Assembly: GCA_033439255.1 (NCBI GenBank)
Contig: CM065891.1
Coordinates: 868,001-932,000 of the forward strand
Length of the DNA stretch: 64,000 nucleotides
Direction of reading: 5' to 3'
Origin: Hericium rajendrae
Taxonomy: Eukaryota > Basidiomycota > Agaricomycetes > Russulales > Hericiaceae
The notes under the pieces are model-generated. The model saw nothing but the letters and a program-made list of their open reading frames with translations, searched no databases and was not told the origin of the DNA. The translations under genes were made by a program, and so were the position numbers. The stretch's first letter is position 1, and every line of letters starts with the position of its first letter. Shown here in pieces: positions 35,067 to 45,060 of the stretch.

Positions 35067-35673
35067 CGATGCGTATGCGAGTGCATCCTCCGTCTGTATG
35101 CGTGCCATCATTTCAGATATAATAGAATGATGTCTTGATTTGTTCCGTTGATTTTTCGAGGAAGTGCATGGAGAATCGTATCTTGACTTGGTTTCCAGTC
35201 CATTGGTCGCTCTGGGACTAGAGAAGCGCCTATATGCATCCTCGGCTAAAGCCGAACATGATTCCTGCTCGACGCTTCGTTCCTCAAGCTTTCAACTAGA
35301 CGTCCATCTGACAGTCTGCAGACACTCATTCGAATCCACTCAGCCTCGACTTCATACGCAGGAGATTGCGGAGCGTACCAAGGCTCCAAAGAAGTTGCAA
35401 TTCGTGAGCATCCAACGCGACTTCAACTTCTGTGGTCCCCATTTAATTGTTCATCGAGACGCGTAGTATTTTTCCCGATTCCAATCCCGAGCAGAAAGCT
35501 ATTCAAGTCCTTCGCAGAGTTCAATCTACCGGAGGTAGGCTAATGCTTCGCGTGATAAACGCCGACCGCAACTTACACGCGCATATAGGCCAATAAGAGC
35601 ACCGGATTCGTGTTTGGGCCTTACCTGCTCGCGGAGGCGTTGCGGATCGCGCACGGGTTTCTACAGCGTGGAA
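35067..35673. other. Spacer with coding-like fragments before F-box gene 1
   Basis: From about 35470 the + strand shows a frame reading F-K-S-F-A-E-F-N-L-P-E up to a GTAGGC donor (35534). It continues after a TAG acceptor (35588) with G-F-V-F-G-P-Y-L-L-A-E-A-L. The donor, acceptor and spacing are good, but no ATG or known family was found. It could be a decayed neighbour or missed 5' exons of the next gene. Confidence 0.35.
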
Positions 35674-37427
35674 ATGACAGGACTATTGTCAGTGGCTCTC
35701 ACTACAGAATATTTTAATATAAGTGGATACTGACTCCATGATCAACGCTCTACAGATCGTCTTCTTCGCTGGCCCCAGGCGAACCCGATGGTCCTGCGCC
35801 TATTTCGCGCCTGCCCCCAGAAATCCTTGAAATCATATTTGCCTACCTGGTCCACAGGAAACTGACTTCATGGTATCACAGCATTTTCTGGTCAATAGCT
35901 CGTCTGGAGTTGGAACGGTCATCTCTATTGGGTCTACGTCCGGCTGTGATAGATGTTAGCCAAGTCTGTAGACAATGGCGTCAGGTCGCGACACGGAGTT
36001 CCAGGCTATGGACAAATCCTCCATTGGACCTCGGGTCTACTTGGACAAAGGCTTTCCTCACGCGGTCCGGCTCTGCCCCGCTTACCATAGAAGCACACCC
36101 TGATGGACCTGTCCTCGTTCCGGAAATGATACGTCAAATTCAAGCGCAAACATCCCGCATTCGATCCCTCGACGTCTCAGCCTCATCTGATACTCTTGAC
36201 CAGCTACTGGGCGGATTCGATAACTCTGCTCCCATGCTCGAGAATGTGACGTTCGAAGCACGACATGTATCACCTGCCATGCCCGTTTTGGTGCGAATAC
36301 CCGTATACTTATTTGCTGGCAACCTCCCTGGTCAATGTTCGGTCAATCTGACCAATTGCATCATTCCTTGGGACTTTCTCATTCTACGCAACCTTACGAC
36401 GCTGTTCATTCGCTTTCCGGATGCCGACCAGGCGATGTTATATGAGAATGGCCAAGTCGGGTTTCGCCTCCCGGCGCCGCGCCGCGCGATACTTCCTACA
36501 ATGTCGCAGCTCCTCAATGTTCTCAAAGCCAGCCCTTCCTTGGCTTGCCTCACTCTAATCAATTCCCTTCCCGCAGTGTCGTTACCAACACAGCCTGGTT
36601 ATCAGGATGATGCACTTGGTGTTGATGTCTGCTTGCCTGATCTTGACGAACTCTCCCTTGCTGGATATGCCCGTGACTGTGCGGACCTCATGTCACACCT
36701 CATCCTACCGTCTTCTCCTTCTCTTTATCTCGAACTGTCATTCCAACATGACGAGGGCGAAGAACTACAATGTGCTGCAATTTTGCATGCTCTCAAAGCC
36801 CGTTTCTTTAGCTGCGAGTTCAGCTGGTATCGTATGAACACAGTGGACTTTGCCGAAAGAGTTGGTATCGTAGAGATCACCACGGGCGCACTTGAGATCA
36901 CCATCCCCACACCAAGTCGTTTCAAGACTTATACAGACTTCCTTCGGACTTTATTTGCCATCCATCCTATGGCTGAATCAGTCAATCTGTCCTTTGACGA
37001 CGACGATGAGTCCTTCTCGCCGACTCAACTCTTAGATATCTTTGCGCACAAACACGTGGACTGCATACGTTCGGTGTCTTACCGAGGTTGCACGCCTGGT
37101 GCAATCTGCGAGGCGCTCGGAGTCAGACGAAATGGCTTACTTGCTCAACCAACTTCAGATCCGACATTCCTCATGTTCCCTCATCTTGAGAAGCTCAAAT
37201 TCGACGGACTGTATGATCCTCGTACGTTCAAGGACGATGATCAGATCATGCATTTGGAAGATGTTCAGACCAACCTGATCGATTTGCTGGTGGCACGCAA
37301 GCAGGGTGGTTTTCCAATCCGAACACTGGAGTTTAATCGTTGCTTCGGTATAGATCAGGAGTGGTGTGACGCCTTCCGCATCGTTGACGAAACTGTCGTC
37401 CGTTTCCGTCCGCCGCTCGTCAAGTAG
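35674..37427 (+). CDS. F-box protein with leucine-rich C-terminal half (copy 1)
   Basis: Two exons: a 14-nt first exon 35674-35687 and 35756-37427, giving 561 aa. The short first exon is the weakest part of the model; the main exon is certain. The F-box is at about 21-37 (P-I-S-R-L-P-P-E-I-L-E-I-I-F), followed by V-C-R-Q-W-R and L-W, the usual basidiomycete F-box start. The rest is a run of Leu-rich segments such as L-P-D-L-D-E-L-S-L and F-P-H-L-E-K-L-K-F. F-box proteins bring substrates to Skp1-Cul1 ubiquitin ligases; this target is unknown. The C terminus contains P-I-R-T-L-E-F-N-R-C, a block shared with the other copies. Confidence 0.8.
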
Positions 37428-38579
37428 TGCATCCTGGATAATGACAATGCTTCTCATGCCGACATCTACTGTCTGGTGACCCCGTATTCTTCTCCTCATC
37501 TTGAATCTTCTGAAGACAATTTGCTGGTACAGATGTGCTCTGCCTTCAAGTTCGTCAAGCCATCCCTTGCAAGCCTTGTCATCTACAGCTATCGGTTTCT
37601 GCATCTTACATCCACCCGCCGTGTTGTCGCCATTGTTCTTGATCAAGAAGTGGCTTCGCGCATCTCCTTTCTGTTGACACTTTTCTCTGTATGCCGCACT
37701 TTATCCATTCCCCATCATGATACGTTCAACCCATGCACCAGCTGGCATCATCTTTATTGTTCGACACCACTGTCATCATCCGACCGAGTTTTTCCTCGCA
37801 CGTTTTGTAGCCTGTCCCTCGAAATTTATTACCGATCGCGTTTTATGTCTGTCTGCAGTGCTTTATGTGATTCAATTCATGAGGCTCAAATGCTTTAATA
37901 CACATTGCAATTGCATGCAGATATGTGACCTGTGCTTACATGAGATCGGCGTCAGACCAATACACAGTTCGAGGATTAATGCATTTTTGCCAGAGAAGTC
38001 CGGACACCTTACCTACGAGAATAAGGTCTACCGGCATGCTGATATCTACAGTACTTAGCCCCGTCTCTGCGCCTAGTGCTGCCTAAGTAGATATTCTACT
38101 GCTGCATGCTCGTCCTCTAGGTCCAGGTAGACGAACCGACAATTTCCTTTTGGGGCGCACCAGCCAGCGCACCGGAGAAGCGCCGAATAGCCGCCGCGTT
38201 CGAGTTTGGAGTCCTTCGCTCTCTCTTGACATTCTGCTTGGTAGTCTAGCTCCACCGCGGTTACTACTCGGCGATCTGTTTTGGCTCGAGTAAAAAATTC
38301 CTTGTTTCCAGACTTGGTGCGTATCCGTGCCTCATTGACGCGCATGTTGTTCACCTTGGTACTTTCTTTATACTAGCCGACGCGTAATGACACGCCTTTA
38401 GCTGAAACTTCAGGATCTTGCCCAAGGCGGATACTCGTTCTCGTATCTCTGCAGTGTCGATATTAGTTTATCTTATTTCTGTAAGTGGTGAAGTTTGTCT
38501 GAGGTTTTCTTCCAACCATGAAAAGCTGAACTTTGCCGGGTTACCGCGTTAGCAGGATCCTGCTTCATTGGTATCGAAT
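37428..38579. other. Spacer between F-box copies 1 and 2
   Basis: 1.15 kb containing the 3' flank of copy 1 and the promoter of copy 2. The only notable item is a clean ATG frame on the minus strand at 38073-38354, listed separately. Confidence 0.45.
38073..38354 (-). CDS. Candidate small ORF, 93 aa, unknown
   Basis: Single open frame with an ATG start. It encodes a charged peptide with two Cys residues in a C-A-G-W-C context and an acidic end (D-L-E-D-E-H). It is not antisense to a known gene. No family is recognised; it could be a small gene or chance. Confidence 0.3.
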   Translation of the reverse strand: MNNMRVNEARIRTKSGNKEFFTRAKTDRRVVTAVELDYQAECQERAKDSKLERGGYSALLRCAGWCAPKGNCRFVYLDLEDEHAAVEYLLRQH

Positions 38580-40313
38580 ATGAGCTATCCACGGCTGTCC
38601 TTGCGACCTCCTCGAGGTTCAAAAGAAGTCGAGTTAGAGCGGCAGCGGATTGAGGATGAATACGCGCTGCTGGCTAGCACGCCAAAGTCCGTCATCCGAG
38701 CCGTGAACCGACAACGACTTAATGCCCTCGCACCAATATCATATCTACCTCTGGAATCCCTCAGCTACATATTCTACCTCCTTATGGATGACGAAAAGCC
38801 TCAGATGCAGGATCTAGACGAAGGCTATTTTTGCGTTGACGTCTCCAGAAAGGAGCCAAGACTGGGCTGGATAGTTGTGACTTACGTTTGTAGTCATTGG
38901 CGGCGTGTCGCCGTCGAAAACTGCTCGCTTTGGCGCTACCCTCTGCTCACGTGGGATCTCAACTGGATACAGACTTTCCTTTCACGTTGCCAATCCGCAC
39001 CGCTCTCAATCTTGCATGATGAGCATGATGATGACGCATGCGAAGGCTTCACAGCGATCCTCAGCTCGACTGTCATTCAATCCATCCATGATCACCTTTT
39101 TCATATTCAGGATCTTCACATAGGGGGTTTACGACAGACTGTCGATTCTTTATTTTCAGGACTCGTCAAGGTCGCACCTTTACTCAGATCAGCAACGTTC
39201 GCGGTCCACTCCAGTGACTCATCTCAAAAAGATGTGTCGCGGATCCCTCGAAACCTGTTTGACGGGAGTGCACCCAACCTAACGGAGCTAATCTTGACCA
39301 ATTGTGTGGTACCCTGGGATTCTCCAAGTCTTCGTCACATCATTCGCAATATTACACTCTTAATCATTACCTTCCCAGACTGTGACGAGCTTTGGTCATC
39401 AGAAGACCCACATACTCCAATCTTGCGGCACGATACCCTCCCGTCGATCGCACAGCTCCTCGATGTCCTGGCCGCAGCTTCCTGCCTAAAGGCTCTTTTC
39501 TTAGACGGAGGGCTTCCGAGTTGTTCGCCACAGGCCCATCCTAGCTCTCACGAAATGCGGGTGGCCTCCCTTCCCCACCTTGGCATTTATCAACTGATAG
39601 GAAATGCCTTTGATTGTGCAGCTATCTCAAGGCACATCTATGCAGGACCTCGAACACAACTATCATTCGTATGCACCATCCATGGAGGTGAAATCGAGGC
39701 AGAGCTCTCTGCTGTCGCTGCCACATTGAAGGATCATGTATCTCGTTGTGACCAAAGTCCAACATTCTTCGAGTACATTTGTCTTCAGACTTGGCCTGAT
39801 TGTCTTTCCATCGCAAGCAACTCATATAGCATCGAAATGCCAAGCCAGGTTGACACAATGTTCCAGCGCGTGGGCTTTCTCCGAACATGTCTTGCCCTTT
39901 GGCCAGTCTCAACCCCTACGCGTCTTATCATCGACGAGAGGCTGGCTTTCACGAAGAGGGATATAATTCGAATCTTCGACGTTGAAACTCTGTATTGCAT
40001 CGACAGGGTGGAGCTCGAGAGCGTCAACGTACGAGACTTCGTCAATGCCCTCCGTGAACAAACCGAGTTTTCAGATTTCCGCGTTCTGCCTGGGTTACAA
40101 GATATTTCTATCAAATCGGCCCTCCTTGACAAATCGACCCTGCTTTCGATTCACGACGCTTTGGCGTTCCGCAAACAGTCCGGGAGGCCGATTCGAAAAT
40201 TACGGATGGAGCGATGCTCTGTGATGAGTAGGTCTTGGTCCGAGAAACTCCAGTCCGAACTTGGAGTCGAGCTTTCGTGCGATGAGTTCACGCAAGAGCA
40301 GAGCATCCCGTAG
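38580..40313 (+). CDS. F-box protein with leucine-rich C-terminal half (copy 2)
   Basis: Single exon, 577 aa, starting at the first in-frame ATG (M-S-Y-P-R-L). A basic/acidic helix R-Q-R-I-E-D-E-Y precedes the F-box at about 52-68 (P-I-S-Y-L-P-L-E-S-L-S-Y-I-F). Then come G-W-I-V-V-T-Y-V-C-S-H-W-R-R-V-A and L-W. Leu-rich segments follow, with the landmark N-C-V-V-P-W-D-S-P and a C-terminal R-P-I-R-K-L-R-M-E-R-C. It is a clear paralogue of copies 1 and 5 (shared L-N-x-L-A-P-I-S and V-V-P-W-D-S). Likely an SCF substrate receptor of unknown target. Confidence 0.85.
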   Translation: MSYPRLSLRPPRGSKEVELERQRIEDEYALLASTPKSVIRAVNRQRLNALAPISYLPLESLSYIFYLLMDDEKPQMQDLDEGYFCVDVSRKEPRLGWIVVTYVCSHWRRVAVENCSLWRYPLLTWDLNWIQTFLSRCQSAPLSILHDEHDDDACEGFTAILSSTVIQSIHDHLFHIQDLHIGGLRQTVDSLFSGLVKVAPLLRSATFAVHSSDSSQKDVSRIPRNLFDGSAPNLTELILTNCVVPWDSPSLRHIIRNITLLIITFPDCDELWSSEDPHTPILRHDTLPSIAQLLDVLAAASCLKALFLDGGLPSCSPQAHPSSHEMRVASLPHLGIYQLIGNAFDCAAISRHIYAGPRTQLSFVCTIHGGEIEAELSAVAATLKDHVSRCDQSPTFFEYICLQTWPDCLSIASNSYSIEMPSQVDTMFQRVGFLRTCLALWPVSTPTRLIIDERLAFTKRDIIRIFDVETLYCIDRVELESVNVRDFVNALREQTEFSDFRVLPGLQDISIKSALLDKSTLLSIHDALAFRKQSGRPIRKLRMERCSVMSRSWSEKLQSELGVELSCDEFTQEQSIP

Positions 40314-41009
40314 TTCTTCTCCCTTGCTGACGGCTTTCTGGTGACGGTGAGCATCTCGCCCTCCAATTATAATCTTGACCAGTTTATTTACAGTCTGCTT
40401 TCTAGTATGCAAACGCTGCACGTATGGGAGCGACGTCACGAATCTCATTCTGATTTGAACTGCACGGCGAACTCGCTTTAAGTGTTTATCTCGCCGATTC
40501 ACATCTTGAATACATATCATCCGTTTGCTTTATCCTTGGATGATTTTTTTCGACATCACATATCTTCTATAAAATTCACGTGCCTATCTTTCGCTTTTTC
40601 TGGCAAGGTCGCCACGTACCGTACTAAATGAGGTATACTTCGTATGGCCGCGATGACATTGGAGGGGAGATGGATACCGTCGCGGGAACGTCGAATTTGC
40701 GAAAGCTTTATTGCATGATGCATTTCCTGAAGTTACTGTTCTGTCACTGACCCGGACGTTGCAATTGTCAACGTTGTGGTGTGGAGCGCAAATCTGATGA
40801 CGAGGCAGTGCTTACGACACCAAACTATGACGACTCGGAATTCTCTACCATGCCTCCAACCTTCTACGAGCTCGTACACACTCTACTCTTTACTCTGGAG
40901 GCTGCCAACAGCTGTCTGGACCAGCCTTTCGTCTTCAGAGGTGCACATCTTAAGTTGTCACCTTGTAACCTCCGCCGTTGAAGCTATCTGCTAGTGCACT
41001 CAACGCGTC
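40314..41009. other. Upstream region of the FIT2 gene
   Basis: Contains the 3' flank of F-box copy 2 and the FIT2 promoter. A 43-codon ATG frame at 40850-40981 ends 29 bp before the FIT2 start and could act as an upstream ORF if transcribed. Nothing else is seen. Confidence 0.4.
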
Positions 41010-41916
41010 ATGCCCGACCTGCGTCACATCGCTCTCGTCCTCACCTTCCTTACCGTCCTTCACGGTACCATCCATTCCATAATAAATAACAGCTATCTCG
41101 ACACCTCGAACCCTCTTCTTACCGCTCTTCCTCATCCATTACACGAGACGCACTATTTCGCATCGAAATTGAACCCTCTGAACACGGTCTTCCTCAAGCG
41201 TGCATGGGCCTGGACCTCCGCGGCCTTCCTTGCGGACATAATAACGTCGCCACCAGAAACACACCGATTCCGGCGCACAGTGCAGTACATCATCGCAACC
41301 GCGGCCTGGCTCGTGTTCACGAGCTGGTTCTTCGGCCCCGCGCTCCTCGAGCGCGTCATCGCCGCGTCCGGCGGCGTGTGCGTTCTGCACCTGCCCTCGG
41401 GCGCGTATCTCCCCGTCCCAGAGCAGCTCTGCTTCGATCGAACCCACATCTCGTCTGCCTCGCATCCTCAGCTCTTCCCCGTTCCATTGCTGCTCGCTCC
41501 AGAGATTTGGAAGGGCGGTGTGCCGCGTCTGCGTCGCGGCCATGACGTCTCGGGCCACGTCTTCCTTGTCACGCTATCCATCCTGTTCCTCGCCGACCAG
41601 CTCCGCGCATCATTTGCTTCAAAGAAGCCGTGGTCGCCTGCACACAGGATCGCGGTGTTCGCGAACAGTGCACTTCTCGTGCTATGGCTGTTTGCGAACT
41701 GGATCACGAGCGTCTATTTCCATTCTCCAATGGAGAAGGTCTCCGGATTTTGTGAGTGAGATCGGACGGTCTGCTCTTATGCAAAGGACTGATATTCTGT
41801 CCTTTCTAGTGCTTGGCGTCGTCAGCTTTGCAGCGACGCAAATACCAATCTGGCTCACGGAGACATTGCCATCGAGGCGAACGGACTCTAGAGAGCAGAG
41901 GCCGCACCAGAGTTGA
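41010..41916 (+). CDS. Fat-storage-inducing membrane protein FIT2/Scs3
   Basis: Two exons, 41010-41751 and 41810-41916, give 282 aa. Hydrophobic spans suggest about six membrane helices. The family signature is present: G-H-D-V-S-G-H at about 176-182 and a later Y-F-H-S near 236. These carry the two histidines known to be catalytic in FIT2 proteins, which act as acyl-CoA diphosphatases at the ER lumen and are needed for lipid droplets and phospholipid balance. The last exon adds a final membrane segment (G-V-V-S-F-A-A-T-Q-I-P) and a polar tail. It sits inside the F-box cluster, so its position there is probably incidental. Confidence 0.9.
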
Positions 41917-42242
41917 TCCACTTCCCGATGAGCTCCAGTAATATACCTCATCACGACCATGTAAGTTCGCAATCTGTAAAGGTGAACGAGGAAGAAAGCT
42001 GACCTTGCATCGTCTAGTACGATTCCGATTTACACGATAGGCGCAATCTAGCGAGTTGTAATTGTGTTACTGTAATCAAGCGTGCGGTCATATTCCGACT
42101 AATCTAATGCGTTCCATCTGATTGCCCTGCCCGTCGAGACGTATGTGGATCTGGGCAATGTCTGTATCAATACCCTCCGTCGACTCTCTTCTCTCCTCAA
42201 ACCAGCCGCTCTACGTCCGGACGGTGCGCTCACTCTTTCCGC
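41917..42242. other. Convergent spacer, FIT2 and F-box copy 3
   Basis: Short 3'-3' interval, no gene or repeat seen. Confidence 0.5.
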
Positions 42243-43937
42243 CTAGGCGACGCCATCGGCCTCTATAGACTTCGCACGGACGGTCGTCTGATGGCCAGCT
42301 GCCTTCGCCGCCAGATCCTCATACCAACGCCTGTCCATCCCCTTCCAATTCTTCAACTCTAGTCTCCGAACCGGTTGTCCCACTTGGTTCCGTGTATCGA
42401 GCATCCGAAGGATGACTTCCTGGCAAGTGACGCACTGATTCGGCCGCAGCCCCTCGAAGTTGAACGAGTCGATGCAGAGCGAGCTGAGCAGAGGCAAGAC
42501 GGTGGGTGGCGCGGCCTGCTGATCCGCTTCAAGGGCGGCGCAGAGCTCCTCTAACACGAAGCCCGAGTCGAAGCCGGTGACCGTCAGTGAAGTGATCGGT
42601 TTAACGAGCACCGGGTCTTCACGGATCCAATTGGTGCCAAGCATCATTATCAGGGCGTCAGCGTCGACTCTGGTGCGGATGTTCATGTTGAGGATGGTAG
42701 ATGCTGCGAGTGGAAGTGCATAAATGGATAGTTGAATCATCCAATCCCGGTCGGACTCCCATCCCTCAGGAACTGGTCCTTCGACGCTACAGACACCCTC
42801 AACAGAAAACTTGATGTGGCAATCATCGATCTCGATGTCCACCCGAGACGAGAGAATGTCCGGGCTCCGACGGGAGGTGTGTTGCGTCAGCGCATCTGAG
42901 AGAAACGTGACATATCCCAGAACAGGATTAGGGGAGTCCATAAAGTATTGTATGCCTAGAAAAATGTCGGGCTGGGTATCCACGATATTTTCGCTCAGCG
43001 TTAAACACCTCCGAAATCCTCCCGCGAGCATCAAAGATCGGAGGTTCGGGAGAGAAACCTGTTCAAAATGATAATTATCGATACTGGGGACATTTCGCAC
43101 TTGAATGACCTCCAGCAGAGGCATTATCCTGAGCAGCAGGAGAAGGTTCTGCAGATTGAGGTCTAGATTCTCCCATTGGCGGAAGTCGGACTGGTCTTCG
43201 GGGCCGAGTCCGGTCTCATCCTTGGTTAGAGTGAGATGCAAGGTGGTGAGATGGTCGCAGAAGATCTGGAGGGCTAGGCTGTCCTTAGGGAAAGTGCAAT
43301 TGGCAATGCGGACGTCACGCAGCAGAGGTGCTTCGCCGTCGAATAGTGTCTCTTCAACCTGTGGCATATCCAGCAGGCCGACCCTGGAATCGTTTGAGTA
43401 AAGCGTCAAGGACCTCAATAGAGGAGCCGGTTCTGTGAGGCTTTCTAACAAGGCCTTGATGGTGTCCGGCTCCGCTGTGACATGGATGTTTTGGATACGG
43501 GACAGGAATCCAGTAACAGGCTGAATAACTCGTAGGTCAAGTGGGGAGTGTGCCACAACTGAGATGGGATGCGAATGGGGTCGGGAAAGCAGCGCCTTGG
43601 TCCAGCTCGGCCCGAGGTTTAAGGGGATGCATGTCCATAGCGCGGGATAATCGATTGCCATGTTTCGCCAGGAGCTGCAGACATGGGTCACGGCGATCCA
43701 TTTCAGCACCGTCTTTTGAATGTACTCAGAATAAGTCGAAAGATTTTCCTCCGAATAGGCGTCGGGAAACACAGAGTCGTCACGGAGATTAGAAAGAATT
43801 AACTCCAGTATCTCCGGAGGGATGGAGGAGGCGCGGCTTTCAGTGAAATGAGACTGATGCTCAAGAGCAGGATGGGAAAGTAACGATTCGGTGTGGGTGT
43901 TTAGGACGATCGTTTCATCGATACTGTAATCCGCCAT
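42243..43937 (-). CDS. F-box protein, second subfamily (copy 3)
   Basis: Single exon, 564 aa from the ATG at 43937 (M-A-D-Y). The frame stays open upstream to 44024, but only a GTG lies there, and the sister gene at 46851 starts at the equivalent Met. The F-box is at about 38-55 (S-I-P-P-E-I-L-E-L-I-L-S-N-L), followed by W-I-A-V-T-H-V-C-S-S-W-R and L-W. Leu-rich segments follow, with the landmarks L-N-L-G-P-S-W-T and H-S-H-P-I-S-V-V-A-H-S. The C terminus has R-R-L-E-L-K-N-W-K-G-M. Very close to copy 4, in tandem on the same strand. Probable SCF adaptor. Confidence 0.87.
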   Translation of the reverse strand: MADYSIDETIVLNTHTESLLSHPALEHQSHFTESRASSIPPEILELILSNLRDDSVFPDAYSEENLSTYSEYIQKTVLKWIAVTHVCSSWRNMAIDYPALWTCIPLNLGPSWTKALLSRPHSHPISVVAHSPLDLRVIQPVTGFLSRIQNIHVTAEPDTIKALLESLTEPAPLLRSLTLYSNDSRVGLLDMPQVEETLFDGEAPLLRDVRIANCTFPKDSLALQIFCDHLTTLHLTLTKDETGLGPEDQSDFRQWENLDLNLQNLLLLLRIMPLLEVIQVRNVPSIDNYHFEQVSLPNLRSLMLAGGFRRCLTLSENIVDTQPDIFLGIQYFMDSPNPVLGYVTFLSDALTQHTSRRSPDILSSRVDIEIDDCHIKFSVEGVCSVEGPVPEGWESDRDWMIQLSIYALPLAASTILNMNIRTRVDADALIMMLGTNWIREDPVLVKPITSLTVTGFDSGFVLEELCAALEADQQAAPPTVLPLLSSLCIDSFNFEGLRPNQCVTCQEVILRMLDTRNQVGQPVRRLELKNWKGMDRRWYEDLAAKAAGHQTTVRAKSIEADGVA

Positions 43938-45060
43938 TGGCTGAGGCAATCGGTCAATGAAAGCTTGAACAGAACGAGAGACGAGAGTACGCACTGCGAC
44001 TCGAGCGCGTTTCGAGATATCCACAGCAATGTGTGATATTCTAGTCTCTCATTGGTAGAATTGAGAGAGATGATGAGTGGATCTCTCGGATCAAGATGGT
44101 AGTTTGCAACTGGACTGACGAACACCGTGGGGACGAGTTGAAGGTCGACTTGTAGTTGTCACTAGCGCGATAGGCGGCTTGCGCCGTACAATATTGCAAT
44201 GAAAATGCACCGTCCCACACGTATAGTAAAGACGAGCTACCATCATTCATCAGACTAGAGGGCTTGAAGTCAAGGACAAACTCACCTGAGATCCTCCGAG
44301 CAAGTTCAAACTTGGCCGCAAAAGGAAAATTTGAGTTCCTCGGCGAATGTCAAGTGCGGTTCTTCAGCTCGGCCTTCGAGATTTCAAGCTGCAGCGCACT
44401 GAGAAGCTGGAGCAGAGACTCTCATCTCCCTTATAAGTACAATAGTGGTCGAAAGAGCCAGGAAGACGTCGTGGGACACGAATGACGGACTCCACCCACT
44501 GACGTGCGCTGCCATCGCAACTCCCCGGTCACGCTTGTTTCGCCGACTCCTGCCATTCAACTCGACTTTGCAGCTGATTTAAGCTTTGCATCATGAACTC
44601 TCATCCCGACTATGCCTCAAAATTCTCCGCTCGACTTACATGTGAAATGAGTCCATGTATTTCGCGACGGACGCTTCACCGCACTAACGATCAAATGATC
44701 TAGATATTCCGTTGACCGCCCAGGACGCACGTCCCGTCTTCAAGATAATCACCATGGCTAACGCCCATTGCTAGCTTCCATGCCGAAACATTGATGTGAC
44801 ATGGACTACCCGCGATTTTCTTTCAAAAAATGCCGTATGACTTCGGCCGATCTCTCTCCTCGGATACGTACGCCTTGCACGCTGGGGCCGACGGTTTTGC
44901 ACGCGCCGTGGCACTTTTCTTCTTCGTCCCAAAGCCATCTCTGCGACCAGCGCAGCAGATCCATCAATCTTGGTCCTCGCTAGCTCCAACGCCCTCGATC
45001 TCCTCTTCGTCCTCACGCGATGATAGGCGCGGTGTTTGTCGGCATATCCTGCACGAGTGT
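43938..45060. other. Spacer between F-box copies 3 and 4
   Basis: 1.1 kb holding the promoter of copy 3 and the 3' flank of copy 4. Open frames are short and unrecognised. Confidence 0.5.

Noticed and set aside
37155-37646. 163-codon minus-strand open frame
   Set aside because: Mostly antisense to the end of F-box copy 1, no motif.
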